Below, in pieces: positions 63,688-64,000 of a stretch of 64,000 bases of DNA. A program made the position numbers and the translations under genes. Position 1 is the stretch's first letter, and each line of letters opens with the position of its first letter. This stretch comes from Thamnaconus septentrionalis (taxonomy: Eukaryota; Chordata; Actinopteri; Tetraodontiformes; Monacanthidae), in the NCBI GenBank assembly GCA_009823395.1, contig CM020514.1, positions 5,046,966 to 5,110,965 of the forward strand, in the 5' to 3' direction. The notes under the pieces are model-generated. The model had not been told where the DNA came from. It saw nothing but the letters and a program-made list of their open reading frames with translations, and ran no database searches.

Positions 63688-64000
63688 CTGCACCGGAGGG
63701 GAAAATCAATTCAGAAATTTCACCAAATTAGTCATGACTTCAAAGGTCCAATGTGTACAATTTTAAATACAGCCATAGATTTGCTATTGGTTTTCATATT
63801 TGCATTATTTTTTAAGTGGGGGTAAAAAAAAAAATATTATATGGATTTGTGTTTCCCATAGAGGCCATGGGAAACACACAGAGTAAGAATTAATGGCTAT
63901 TGGTGTAATTGCAGCATTTGGCCACGAGTCTTTCGGTGGCAGCATAAAAGGTCCAATGTGTAAAATTTTTAAGGAATCCCGGAATTAAGGAAGCTTGCCT
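63688..64000 (-). other. AHR2 intron with short transposon sequence
   Basis: AAAGGTCCAATGTGTACAAT at 63743 and AAAGGTCCAATGTGTAAAAT at 63948 are family-A-type termini. Between them lies the segment shared with 45425-45640. The first begins 55 bp from the exon acceptor. Confidence 0.6.

Noticed and set aside
62445..63731. 428-residue open frame on the plus strand
   Set aside because: It is antisense to the AHR2 exon. High GC at third positions removes stop codons on the opposite strand; the product is Gly/Arg-rich with no domain.

Overview
This is vertebrate nuclear DNA, almost certainly from a ray-finned (teleost) fish. Genes are split into many short exons with GT-AG introns. Introns and spacers are AT-rich and full of CA/GT, AAT and CAG microsatellites and short inverted-repeat transposons of fish type. 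Two aryl hydrocarbon receptor (AHR) genes sit in tandem, an arrangement known from teleosts.

All four recognised genes lie on the minus strand, so transcription runs from right to left. (1) 61971-63687: the large last coding exon of an AHR, best matched to the fish-type AHR2; its other exons lie beyond the right edge. (2) 23256-52773: a complete AHR in 11 coding exons (968 aa by my splicing), best matched to AHR1, with a 13.2-kb second intron. (3) 7606-15329: a complete PDE9A-like cGMP phosphodiesterase in 14 coding exons (532 aa). (4) 399-5798: the first four coding exons of glycerol kinase, with the rest beyond the left edge. Every join was checked by reading frame; all are GT-AG except one apparent GC-AG intron in the phosphodiesterase gene.

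Region by region: 1-6130 is the GK 5' half and its CpG-rich promoter; 6130-7600 is spacer plus the pde9a 3' UTR; 7.6-16.9 kb is pde9a and its probable promoter; 16.9-19.8 kb is spacer with a short transposon; 19.8-23.3 kb is probably a long AHR1 3' UTR; 23.3-52.8 kb is AHR1; 52.8-53.7 kb is its CpG-rich promoter; 53.7-61.1 kb is repeat-rich spacer; 61.1-63.7 kb is the AHR2 end; the right edge is an AHR2 intron.

The two AHRs are ligand-activated bHLH-PAS transcription factors of the dioxin/PAH response and probably arose by tandem duplication. PDE9A and GK have no obvious functional link to them; the grouping looks like inherited gene order. I found no unknown multi-gene system. The more notable points are the GC-AG intron, a transposon filling most of a pde9a intron, several related short transposon families shared across the window, a 28-bp triplication in a 3' UTR, and complex non-repetitive blocks in the large AHR1 intron that may be conserved elements.
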